A stretch of DNA of 5,883 nucleotides from Veillonellaceae bacterium (GCA_012798135.1 JAAZNU010000203.1:1-5883); one strand, 5' to 3'; counted from the stretch's first letter, positions 1 through 5,095 are shown. A program made the numbers and translations. Notes: a model not told the origin generated them from the sequence alone.

Positions 1-323
1 AAGGTGATGGCTAGATCGGTTTCTTGACTGGTTTTAACTGCCCAATTCCAGTTTTGCCATGAACCCGGGGCTAGCTCAGCGTCAGCTGCCTGTAAAGGGC
101 CGGTAAAGGCGCCTAGGTAACCGGGTTGGTGTAAGTAGTCTTCCAGCGTGACGAACCCGAGCAGCAGATTAGGATCGTCACCTGCAGCATTTGGCAGGCG
201 AACCTGTTGAACCCGAGCGCCAAACGTTAAAAAACGTAGCGTCATCTGATGGTCATTGACTAAAGAATACTGGGTAATCCGTTCGCTACCGACTTTGGCA
301 AAGATCTTGGCACTTAGTTGCAT
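1..323 (-). CDS. Aldose 1-epimerase (GalM)-like protein, N-terminal part, runs off left edge
   Basis: An open frame reads leftward from an ATG at 321-323 to the window edge without a stop, giving the first 107 residues. The start has a purine-rich site (GAGAGGAAG on the minus strand, 334-342) nine bases upstream. The N-terminus reads like the galactose mutarotase fold: residues 18-44 carry the typical opening strands (QYSLVNDHQMTLRFLTFGAR), followed by LLLGFVTLEDYL (53-64) and a GA-x-x-GP turn (71-76). Members of the family interconvert alpha and beta anomers of sugars in the cytoplasm. What is odd is that the Arg-containing segment normally following this turn (GRxAxR or GPVAGR type) reads GPLQAAD, and the NHLHGG-type histidine segment is not seen; the chain goes straight to NWNWAVKT (91-98). 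It may therefore be a diverged or non-catalytic relative. The fold assignment is fairly secure, the activity is not. The C-terminal two thirds lie outside the window. Confidence 0.75.
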   Translation of the reverse strand, partial: MQLSAKIFAKVGSERITQYSLVNDHQMTLRFLTFGARVQQVRLPNAAGDDPNLLLGFVTLEDYLHQPGYLGAFTGPLQAADAELAPGSWQNWNWAVKTSQETDLAIT

Positions 324-353
324 GACGAAAACGCTTCCTCTCTCAATCCCTTA

Positions 354-382
354 AGCGTACAGAAAAATTGGCAGAGATTCAA
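354..382 (-). promoter_or_regulatory. Possible promoter for the GalM-like gene
   Basis: On the minus strand TTGAAT (382-377) is followed after 17 bases by TACGCT (359-354). Each box is only a partial match to TTGACA/TATAAT, but the spacing is ideal. The implied transcript would begin about 25 bases before the ATG and just include the ribosome binding site. This is a weak call made on position and spacing. Confidence 0.28.
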
Positions 383-417
383 TGCAATTACGCGGTGAAT
401 CTGCTAGGCTTAAAGGG

Positions 418-428
418 AAAGAGAGGGG
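418..428 (+). promoter_or_regulatory. Ribosome binding site that decides the start of the Mrr-like gene
   Basis: The purine run AAAGAGAGGGG ends seven bases before the ATG at 436. The in-frame ATG at 382 has no such site, so the shorter protein is preferred. Confidence 0.7.
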
Positions 429-435
429 TAGACCC

Positions 436-999
436 ATGAGAACGTTACTCAAAAAAGCCTATCAGCTGTTGTGGGGGCTCTTTATTTTGGCACTCGCTTA
501 CAGCTTTTGGGCCCGCAGTTTTCTGCCCCGCCAACTGCGGCAATATGGTGATCCGGCTAGTTTTGGGATCATCAGTCTTTTTGTTGTGATCAATGCCATC
601 ATGCTTTATCATCATCATTTTCGTTTTCGTGATTTGAAAATGGAAACTGTCGATATTATGGAGGGTGAAAAGTTTGAGTCTTTTTGCGCGTATCTGTTGA
701 AGCGCAATGGGTTTAATCACATTCAACTGACGCAGGCTTCAGGTGATCAAGGAATTGACATTATTGCCCGCAAAAAAGGTAAGAAGATTGGCTTTCAGTG
801 CAAGCGTTACACCGGTTTCGTTGGCAACAAGGCCGTGCAGGAAGTTTGGGCGGGCCATCATTTTTACCAGCTCGACGAAGCAGCGGTGATCACCAATAGC
901 GAATTTTCTGATTCGGCGATCGCCTTGGCCGACGACTTGGGTGTGATGCTGATTGATCGTAAAAAGTTGAAACGTTTAATGCGCCGGTTGCCAAGTTAA
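436..999 (+). CDS. Membrane-anchored Mrr-family restriction endonuclease-like protein
   Basis: The protein has 187 residues from the ATG at 436, which has the good ribosome binding site; an in-frame ATG at 382 would add 18 charged residues and looks wrong. Two hydrophobic segments (about 11-30 and 43-58) form a membrane hairpin with a short loop. A PD-(D/E)xK nuclease domain of the Mrr_cat type follows from about residue 70. The core is visible: Glu81 in the first helix, GDQGID (103-108) with Asp108 as the metal ligand, and QCK (121-123) with catalytic Lys123, then Gln135 in the next helix. The domain should face the cytoplasm. Mrr-family proteins cleave DNA, often modified foreign DNA, but small membrane-linked members are largely uncharacterised. 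The gene stands alone: no methylase or specificity subunit is in the window. Nuclease fold is confident; a defence role is inference. Confidence 0.85.
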   Translation: MRTLLKKAYQLLWGLFILALAYSFWARSFLPRQLRQYGDPASFGIISLFVVINAIMLYHHHFRFRDLKMETVDIMEGEKFESFCAYLLKRNGFNHIQLTQASGDQGIDIIARKKGKKIGFQCKRYTGFVGNKAVQEVWAGHHFYQLDEAAVITNSEFSDSAIALADDLGVMLIDRKKLKRLMRRLPS

Positions 1000-1033
1000 A
1001 AAGACAACTGAAATTTGAAAGTGCAAGTAGGAG

Positions 1034-1060
1034 CGCTTCGAAAGCGTAGCAGAAGCTGCT
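1034..1060 (+). other. Two tandem short stem-loops in the 1000-1146 gap
   Basis: CGCTT (1034-1038) pairs with AAGCG (1042-1046) over a three-base loop. AGCAG (1048-1052) pairs with CTGCT (1056-1060), also over three bases. They follow the end of the Mrr-like gene by about 35 bases. There is no T-tract after them, so a standard intrinsic terminator is not supported; they may slow transcription or protect an mRNA end. Confidence 0.4.
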
Positions 1061-1067
1061 TAGAGCC

Positions 1068-1097
1068 TTGGTCAGTGATGCTTAACGTTCTTATGAG
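1068..1097 (+). promoter_or_regulatory. Weak possible promoter for the TIM-barrel gene
   Basis: TTGGTC (1068-1073) and TATGAG (1092-1097) are separated by 18 bases, each with four of six consensus matches. The position, about 45 bases before the start codon, fits. Cotranscription from the upstream gene is equally possible. Confidence 0.28.
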
Positions 1098-1128
1098 CAA
1101 TTTTTGGGATCATGAGCGGGTTTTGAAT

Positions 1129-1136
1129 TAAGGAGG
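1129..1136 (+). promoter_or_regulatory. Strong ribosome binding site with two possible starts
   Basis: TAAGGAGG is a near-perfect Shine-Dalgarno sequence. It lies four bases before GTG (1141) and ten bases before ATG (1147), which are in the same frame. The ATG is preferred for codon and spacing, but the GTG would add only two residues. Confidence 0.85.
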
Positions 1137-1146
1137 AAAAGTGTAC

Positions 1147-1977
1147 ATGCTATTAGGCTTAAAGGCTAGTACAGATCAGCGGCAGATTCGTGATCGGCTG
1201 CAATATCATCCTGATGTATTTGAATTTCATCTCACCGAAAATGATTTTACCGAAGCTGGATGGTCGCATTTTGTACAGATGGCAGCATTAGTTCAGAGTC
1301 AGGTGCCAACGGTGGTTTTTCATCATCCGATGCGGTTTCGCGGCCAGCGTAATGAGCTTGCCATGAATCCGACGAAGTATCCTACACGCTATGACTTTTT
1401 AATGACAAGTTCGGTTAAACTCATGAACTTTGCCAAAAAAGCTAACGCCACGGCTTTGATTCACGGCGGATACCGCGTTGACACGCCTGGTGATTATGCT
1501 GGCTGGACGGATGTGGGCAAAGCACAAGACGTTGCCTTGGCGCGCATGATTGCTTTTGCTCAGGAAGCACCGGGCCATGTCGTGTTTGAAAATTCCATGT
1601 CACCGATTTTCCGATATGGTGATCCCACCTTTGAAGACCGTTTGTTGCGCTGGCATCTACCTTTAGCCTATGATACCAGTCATACGTTTATTGTGTTACA
1701 TGGCGATAATGATCGGCTCATGGCCAGCCTAGCGCATCTGAAGCCGCTGATTCGGCACTATCATCTTGTTGATTCCATGGGGCAAACGCATGATAGTTTA
1801 CCGCTTGGCCGCGGACGGATTGATTGGGCGCGGGTCTTGCCACTATTGAATCAAGATGCGAGTCGGATTTATGAAATTGGCTTAAAGGATCAGTTTGATT
1901 GTCGCGAAATGATTGAAAGTCATCATTATTTGGAAAGCGTTGCTAAACGGTTAGCTGCGACCAAACATCCAGCGTAA
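1147..1977 (+). CDS. TIM-barrel protein of the sugar phosphate isomerase/epimerase - endonuclease IV superfamily
   Basis: The 276-residue protein (278 if GTG at 1141 is used) has the xylose isomerase-like TIM-barrel pattern (AP_endonuc_2 family). Ligand motifs occur at the ends of successive strands: FHHP (58-61), IHGG (105-108), FENS (147-150, Glu148), YDTSH (175-179, Asp176 and His179), HLVD (206-209), His215, the loop LGRGRIDW (220-227), and YEI (242-244, Glu243). This is a full divalent metal site. The loop G-x-G-x-IDW is typical of sugar epimerases and isomerases (COG1082-like), while DTSH, the HHP and HGG histidines and HxSL also recall endonuclease IV. No substrate can be read from the sequence. 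The neighbours (a GalM-like protein and a nuclease) could argue for sugar or for DNA, and do not settle it. Expected to be cytoplasmic: no signal peptide or membrane segment. It ends with TAA directly against the stop of the convergent gene. Confidence 0.85.
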   Translation: MLLGLKASTDQRQIRDRLQYHPDVFEFHLTENDFTEAGWSHFVQMAALVQSQVPTVVFHHPMRFRGQRNELAMNPTKYPTRYDFLMTSSVKLMNFAKKANATALIHGGYRVDTPGDYAGWTDVGKAQDVALARMIAFAQEAPGHVVFENSMSPIFRYGDPTFEDRLLRWHLPLAYDTSHTFIVLHGDNDRLMASLAHLKPLIRHYHLVDSMGQTHDSLPLGRGRIDWARVLPLLNQDASRIYEIGLKDQFDCREMIESHHYLESVAKRLAATKHPA

Positions 1978-2277
1978 TCAATTGAGCAGCAAGCCAATTT
2001 GCCGTTTAACAAATCCAAATAACGCACGCGGTTCATCAACATCAGCTAGATAAACGAATCGTTGCTGTAAATCAGGTTGGTTCAGTAAGAGTTGCAATTC
2101 CCAAACGCGCAATGCGGCTTTGCGCTCAGGATTAGGCTGAAAGACCAGTTGCGGTTGATCATTAACGGTTGTTAACTTAAAATCGTCAAAACGACTTGGT
2201 GTCGGCTTTGTGTCGAGTAACACCGAGGCGTTTTTATTTTGATCGGCTAGTAAAGCCAGCAAATCGGTGACACGCAT
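1978..2277 (-). CDS. Unrecognised 99-residue protein
   Basis: The frame starts at ATG (2277-2275), eight bases after AAAGAAGG on the minus strand, and ends with TGA at 1980-1978. I do not recognise the family. The sequence has no signal peptide, membrane segment or cysteines. It seems to alternate helices (residues 2-13, 52-67, 85-98) with strand-like stretches (18-22, 31-47, 74-79), as in a small compact alpha/beta protein; Leu, Gln and Asp are frequent. Reality as a gene is supported by the good ribosome binding site, ordinary composition and its exact fit in the gap up to the convergent stop codon. Its start faces the mevalonate operon across a 344-base non-coding region, so the two could share control. 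No function is proposed. Confidence 0.72.
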   Translation of the reverse strand: MRVTDLLALLADQNKNASVLLDTKPTPSRFDDFKLTTVNDQPQLVFQPNPERKAALRVWELQLLLNQPDLQQRFVYLADVDEPRALFGFVKRQIGLLLN

Positions 2278-2324
2278 GAGGTAGCCTTCTTTCGAAATGA
2301 TTCATTAAGGATTGGTCAAGATGG

Positions 2325-2354
2325 TTGTTGCTTTGGGGAACAATCGCATACAAT
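2325..2354 (+). promoter_or_regulatory. Possible promoter of the mevalonate operon
   Basis: TACAAT (2349-2354) matches five of six -10 bases. TTGTTG (2325-2330) lies 18 bases upstream and matches only the TTG of a -35 box. A start near 2361 would give a leader of about 260 bases carrying all the stem-loops. An alternative -10-like TATTAT lies at 2436-2441, but without a recognisable -35; it would leave the first stem-loop out of the transcript. Confidence 0.35.
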
Positions 2355-2394
2355 CTATTTAGTAAACGGAGATGAGTAGCGTTTTTAGGCGATC

Positions 2395-2426
2395 GCCAAC
2401 CCAAAAGTCGGTGTAACCGGGTTGGC
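2395..2426 (+). other. Stem-loop 1 of the mevalonate leader
   Basis: GCCAACCC (2395-2402) is perfectly complementary to GGGTTGGC (2419-2426), an eight-base GC-rich stem with a 16-base loop. A small GGT/ACC pair inside the loop could extend it. The following bases (TCACGCTCTTATTATATC) are only partly T-rich, so it is not a clean terminator. Seven bases of the left arm also match GGTTGGC at 2590-2596. Confidence 0.6.
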
Positions 2427-2462
2427 TCACGCTCTTATTATATCAGTGCGTCATCTGAACGA

Positions 2463-2491
2463 CTGTGATAAACTGAAACGGTTTATCTCAG
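2463..2491 (+). promoter_or_regulatory. Stem-loop 2 or operator-like dyad
   Basis: CTGTGATAAACTG (2463-2475) and CGGTTTATCTCAG (2479-2491) pair over 13 positions around AAA, with one T-T mismatch and one G-T pair. As DNA it is a 29-base dyad with GATAAAC half-sites, the size of a regulator site; as RNA it would be a stable hairpin. It lacks a T-tract, so a terminator is unlikely. Confidence 0.55.
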
Positions 2492-2516
2492 CATATGCTT
2501 GTCGAAACGCGTTCAT

Positions 2517-2597
2517 AGCCACAGAAACCGGCACATCAGAACCACGAGAACAATGGCTCGGCCATTGCCCTCGTTCTTGATTATGCGCCGGTTGGCT
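2517..2597 (+). promoter_or_regulatory. Stem-loop 3: long structured leader element before the thiolase gene
   Basis: The outer stem is AACCGGC (2526-2532) with GCCGGTT (2587-2593), extended by AGCC (2517-2520) with GGCT (2594-2597) across a five-base bulge. Inside are ACGAG (2544-2548) with CTCGT (2570-2574) and the perfect tip CAATGGC-TCG-GCCATTG (2551-2567). The structure ends 14 bases before the Shine-Dalgarno AGGAGG (2611-2616). Its position suggests control of operon expression; what it senses, if anything, cannot be read. Confidence 0.6.
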
Positions 2598-2610
2598 GTT
2601 CACGCTCTTT

Positions 2611-2616
2611 AGGAGG
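2611..2616 (+). promoter_or_regulatory. Ribosome binding site of the thiolase gene
   Basis: AGGAGG is a consensus site five bases before the ATG at 2622. It lies just after stem-loop 3 and the second repeat copy, close enough for folding of the leader to affect translation. Confidence 0.88.
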
Positions 2617-2621
2617 TCATC

Positions 2622-3803
2622 ATGGAAGAAGTTGTGATTCTAAGTGCCAAACGGACGCCGATTGGTAAGTTGGGTGGTGATTTGGCTGGCGCCAGTGCCG
2701 TTGATTTAGGGGTTGCGGCAGCGCAGGCGGCAATTAAGGCTGCACGAATTGACCCAGCGTTACTCAATCAGGCGATCTTTGGTAATGTCATGCAGGCTGG
2801 TTCTGGGCAGAATGTTGCCCGACAAATCGGATTAAAAAGCGGTATGGTCACTAGCAGCACGGCGATGACTGTCAATGAAGTCTGCGGCTCAGGCCTGAAG
2901 GCAGTGCGGCTTGGGCAAGCTGCCATTCAACTCGGCGAGGCTGACGCGGTGCTTGTGGGCGGTACCGAAAGCATGAGTCAAGTACCTTATTACGCCGAAG
3001 CGGTTCGTTCAGGCCACAAATTTGGCGATACAACGCTGGTCGACGGTTTGAGTCGCGATGGATTAAATGATGCCTCCAGTCAGCAGCCAATGGGAATCAC
3101 GGCGGAAAATGTGGCGACACAATTTAACGTTAGTCGTCAGGAGCAAGATGAGTTTGCTCTCCGTTCGCATTTACGCGCCGCGGCCGCCGCAGCTGAGGGT
3201 CGGTTTAAGAGTCAGATCGCCCCAGTGACGATTGCTGCCCGTCACAGGGATGTCATCGTAGATCGTGATTCAGCCATTCGGCCCGACACGTCATTGGCTA
3301 AATTAGCCCAATTACCGCCTGTTTTTGAAGTCGGCGGTACTGTTACAGCAGGTAACGCAAGCGGCATTAATGATGGTGCAGCCGCCTTGATCCTGATGGC
3401 AAAATCGAAAGCCGAACAACTGGGGCTCCATTATTTAGCGACGATCACTGGTTTTGCCGAGGTGGGTATTGATCCGGCAATTATGGGGTATGCGCCAAAA
3501 CTGGCGATCGATAAAATACTGCAGGCAACCGGCGGCTCTATCGCGGCAATTGATCAAATTGAATTGAATGAAGCATTTGCCTCACAAAGCGTTGCCGTGG
3601 CTCGTGACCTTGGTTTAAAGGATGAACAATTCAATATCAATGGTGGCGCCTTAGCGTTGGGTCATCCATTGGGAGCCTCAGGTGCCCGAATTTTAATCTC
3701 ATTATTGTACGATCTTGCTGAACGCAATCAACGCAAAGGTATTGCCGCATTGTGTGTTGGCGGTGGCATCGGTATCGCCATGCAAATCGCGATGCATGTC
3801 TGA
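2622..3803 (+). CDS. Acetyl-CoA acetyltransferase (biosynthetic thiolase)
   Basis: The enzyme condenses two acetyl-CoA to acetoacetyl-CoA, the first step of the mevalonate pathway, in the cytoplasm. At 393 residues it has the usual length of a thiolase. The catalytic set is complete: nucleophile Cys88 in VCGSGLKA (87-94), NEAF (316-319), His348 in GHP (347-349), and the second cysteine Cys378 in CVGGG (378-382). The family signature TAGNASGINDGA (242-253) and the start VILSAKRTPIGK (5-16) are typical. The start is fixed by a consensus AGGAGG five bases upstream. It is the first gene of an operon with mvaA, 11 bases downstream. In enterococci this activity is fused to the reductase as MvaE; here the two are separate proteins. 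Order and context make a biosynthetic role far more likely than a degradative one. Confidence 0.96.
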   Translation: MEEVVILSAKRTPIGKLGGDLAGASAVDLGVAAAQAAIKAARIDPALLNQAIFGNVMQAGSGQNVARQIGLKSGMVTSSTAMTVNEVCGSGLKAVRLGQAAIQLGEADAVLVGGTESMSQVPYYAEAVRSGHKFGDTTLVDGLSRDGLNDASSQQPMGITAENVATQFNVSRQEQDEFALRSHLRAAAAAAEGRFKSQIAPVTIAARHRDVIVDRDSAIRPDTSLAKLAQLPPVFEVGGTVTAGNASGINDGAAALILMAKSKAEQLGLHYLATITGFAEVGIDPAIMGYAPKLAIDKILQATGGSIAAIDQIELNEAFASQSVAVARDLGLKDEQFNINGGALALGHPLGASGARILISLLYDLAERNQRKGIAALCVGGGIGIAMQIAMHV

Positions 3804-3814
3804 GGGAGATCGTG

Positions 3815-5095
3815 ATGAAATTTTACGAGTTGTCTCCGGAAAAACGCCGTGATCAATTGGTTCAAGAAGGGTGGTTAACAACACAGGATGCTGCGTTGTT
3901 AGCTGGTACGCATAGCTTGCCTGAAGTCACAGGAGCGCGTCTGATCGAAAATGCCATCGGCGAGTTTCCTTTACCCCTAGGCGTTGCTCGCAATTTGTTG
4001 GTCAATGGACAGCTACATCAAGTACCTATAGCGGATGAGGAACCTTCTGTGATTGCAGCTGCCAGTAATGGGGCCAGGCTTGCGACTGCAAACGGCGGCG
4101 TTAGGACCCATGTAGCGGCGCATCGAGTGGTCGCTGAAGTAGTCCTGACTAACTTGACCGACTTAGTGCAAGCAAGGCAAACGATTTTGGCTCATCAGAC
4201 TGATATTCAGAAAGTCATTGCGGTTGCGCATCCTTCGATGATTCAACGTGGCGGTGGTCTTGATCAGTTAACAGTCGAATCACTAGGAGCGCAGTTCTTG
4301 AAAATCCGTTTAACGCTCGATCCGCAACAGGCAATGGGGGCCAATTATGCGAATACAGTTGCCGAAGCGGTCGCAGCGGCGGTGACAAGCTGGGTAGACG
4401 GTGATGTGCTTGTCAGTATTCTAACCAACGCGCCAACAGAACTCGTGACGGCTGAGGTTTCGCTTGAGCCAGTTTCTTTAGCGACGAAAGCTGTTTCTGG
4501 AGATGTGATTGCTAAGAAAATTGTTCAGCTTAGCGATTTAGCCTTTGTCGATGCTGAGCGGGCAGTGACCCACAACAAGGGCATTCTTAACGGTATTATT
4601 GGTGCTGTATTGGCTACTGGCAATGATACCCGCGCTGTCGCAGCAAGTATCGGTGCATTTGCATGTGCGTCTGGCAGGTATCAGCCTTTATCGCGCTGGT
4701 ATATGGATCAGGGCCATTTAGTTGGTCACTTACAGCTGCCCTTGCCGATGGGGGCAGTTGGCGGGGCGATCGGTGCTTTACCAATGGCGCAGGTTGTCCG
4801 TCGGCTCGGTGGGTATCAGAATTTAGCTATCATGCAGCAAGTTATTGCCGCCCTCGGGTTGGTGCAAAATCTTGCTGCGATGCGAGCATTGGCTGGACCG
4901 GGGATTCAAGCTGGTCACATGAAGTTGCAAGCTAATGCCCTCGCCATTGCTGCCGGGGCAACAGAAACAGAATTGCCGATGCTTGTGAACGCACTTCGTC
5001 AAGGTAGTATGGATTTAAAACATGCGCAACAATATTTAACAACCATTCGTTTAAACAAGAAAGTAGGCCAATCAAAAGATGAAAATCGGGATTGA
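3815..5095 (+). CDS. mvaA: Hydroxymethylglutaryl-CoA reductase, class II
   Basis: The enzyme reduces HMG-CoA to mevalonate with NAD(P)H, the committed step of the pathway, in the cytoplasm. The 426-residue length and the lack of a membrane domain fit class II (bacterial) reductases. Catalytic residues seen: Glu76 in EEPSV (75-79), Lys255 in HNKGI (253-257), Asp271 in GNDTRA (269-274) and His368 in GIQAGHM (363-369). ENAIGEFPLPLG (45-56) is the substrate-binding signature. Oddly, the cofactor motif usually written DAMGAN reads QAMGAN (172-177). The start at 3815 follows AGGGAG (3803-3808) by six bases, and that site overlaps the thiolase stop; the open frame extends upstream to 3752 but that part lies inside the thiolase gene and has no site of its own. 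The last 17 bases overlap mvaS. Confidence 0.96.
   Translation: MKFYELSPEKRRDQLVQEGWLTTQDAALLAGTHSLPEVTGARLIENAIGEFPLPLGVARNLLVNGQLHQVPIADEEPSVIAAASNGARLATANGGVRTHVAAHRVVAEVVLTNLTDLVQARQTILAHQTDIQKVIAVAHPSMIQRGGGLDQLTVESLGAQFLKIRLTLDPQQAMGANYANTVAEAVAAAVTSWVDGDVLVSILTNAPTELVTAEVSLEPVSLATKAVSGDVIAKKIVQLSDLAFVDAERAVTHNKGILNGIIGAVLATGNDTRAVAASIGAFACASGRYQPLSRWYMDQGHLVGHLQLPLPMGAVGGAIGALPMAQVVRRLGGYQNLAIMQQVIAALGLVQNLAAMRALAGPGIQAGHMKLQANALAIAAGATETELPMLVNALRQGSMDLKHAQQYLTTIRLNKKVGQSKDENRD

Larger units (their letters stand above)
337..428. repeat. Imperfect inverted repeat formed by the two divergent gene leaders
   Basis: The arm at 337-356, read on the minus strand, is GCTTAAGGGATTGAGAGAGG. 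The arm at 408-428, read on the plus strand, is GCTTAAAGGG followed by AAAGAGAGGGG. They match except for a one-base and a two-base length difference and a few changes. Each arm holds the ribosome binding site of its own gene, one leftward and one rightward. A second dyad lies between them: AGATTC (375-380) and GAATCT (397-402). The arrangement could be an operator read in both directions, or simply a duplicated leader. No clear -35/-10 pair for the rightward gene was found here. Confidence 0.55.
2417..2609 (+). repeat. Duplicated phrase CCGG(G)TTGGCT..CACGCTCTT
   Basis: CCGGGTTGGCTCACGCTCTT (2417-2436) recurs as CCGGTTGGCT, then GTT, then CACGCTCTT (2588-2609). The copies differ by one missing G and three inserted bases. 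In each, the first half is the right arm of a stem and the second half follows the stem. Copy two ends two bases before the AGGAGG of the thiolase gene. Confidence 0.65.
2278..2621. other. 344-base divergent non-coding region with several stem-loops
   Basis: No open frame of note is found here on either strand. It lies between the 99-residue gene (leftward) and the thiolase gene (rightward), so promoters for both must be here or close by. It contains a possible rightward promoter (2325-2354), a palindrome GGCGATCGCC (2388-2397), three stem-loops (2395-2426, 2463-2491, 2517-2597), a palindrome GCATATGC (2491-2498) and a duplicated phrase (2417-2436 and 2588-2609). No convincing promoter for the leftward gene was found. 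No T-box consensus or other riboswitch class I can name is visible. Confidence 0.7.

Noticed and set aside
382..435. Upstream start of the Mrr-like gene at ATG 382
   Set aside because: There is no ribosome binding site before it, the extra 18 residues are polar and unlike the membrane-anchored start, and the ATG at 436 has a strong site.
445..726. Minus-strand frame of 93 codons opposite the Mrr-like gene
   Set aside because: It lies wholly opposite a gene with clear nuclease motifs, has no good ribosome binding site and resembles no protein.
1147..1977. UV damage endonuclease (UvsE)
   Set aside because: The fold class is related, but the G-x-G-x-IDW loop and overall pattern fit the sugar isomerase/epimerase and endonuclease IV group better, and no UvsE-specific motif was recognised.
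2388..2397. GGCGATCGCC palindrome as a special site
   Set aside because: The same ten bases occur inside the Mrr-like coding sequence near 914-925, so it is probably ordinary composition.
2395..2445. Intrinsic terminator at stem-loop 1
   Set aside because: The stem is strong, but the T-rich stretch begins several bases later and is broken (TCACGCTCTTATTATATC).
2361..2621. T-box or other named riboswitch
   Set aside because: I see no T-box consensus (AGGGTGGNACCGCG), no specifier-type AGTA motif, and no core I can assign to a known riboswitch class.
2872..3090. Minus-strand frame inside the thiolase gene
   Set aside because: It is opposite well-conserved thiolase sequence including the Cys88 region; an antisense shadow.
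3752..3814. Longer start of mvaA at 3752
   Set aside because: The extra 21 residues are encoded inside the thiolase gene and read as an out-of-frame shadow; MKFYELSPEKRR is the natural class II start and has a ribosome binding site.
4663..4935. Plus-strand frame of 90 codons within mvaA
   Set aside because: It is in another frame of conserved reductase sequence; rich in Trp, Ser and Cys as expected of a shadow.
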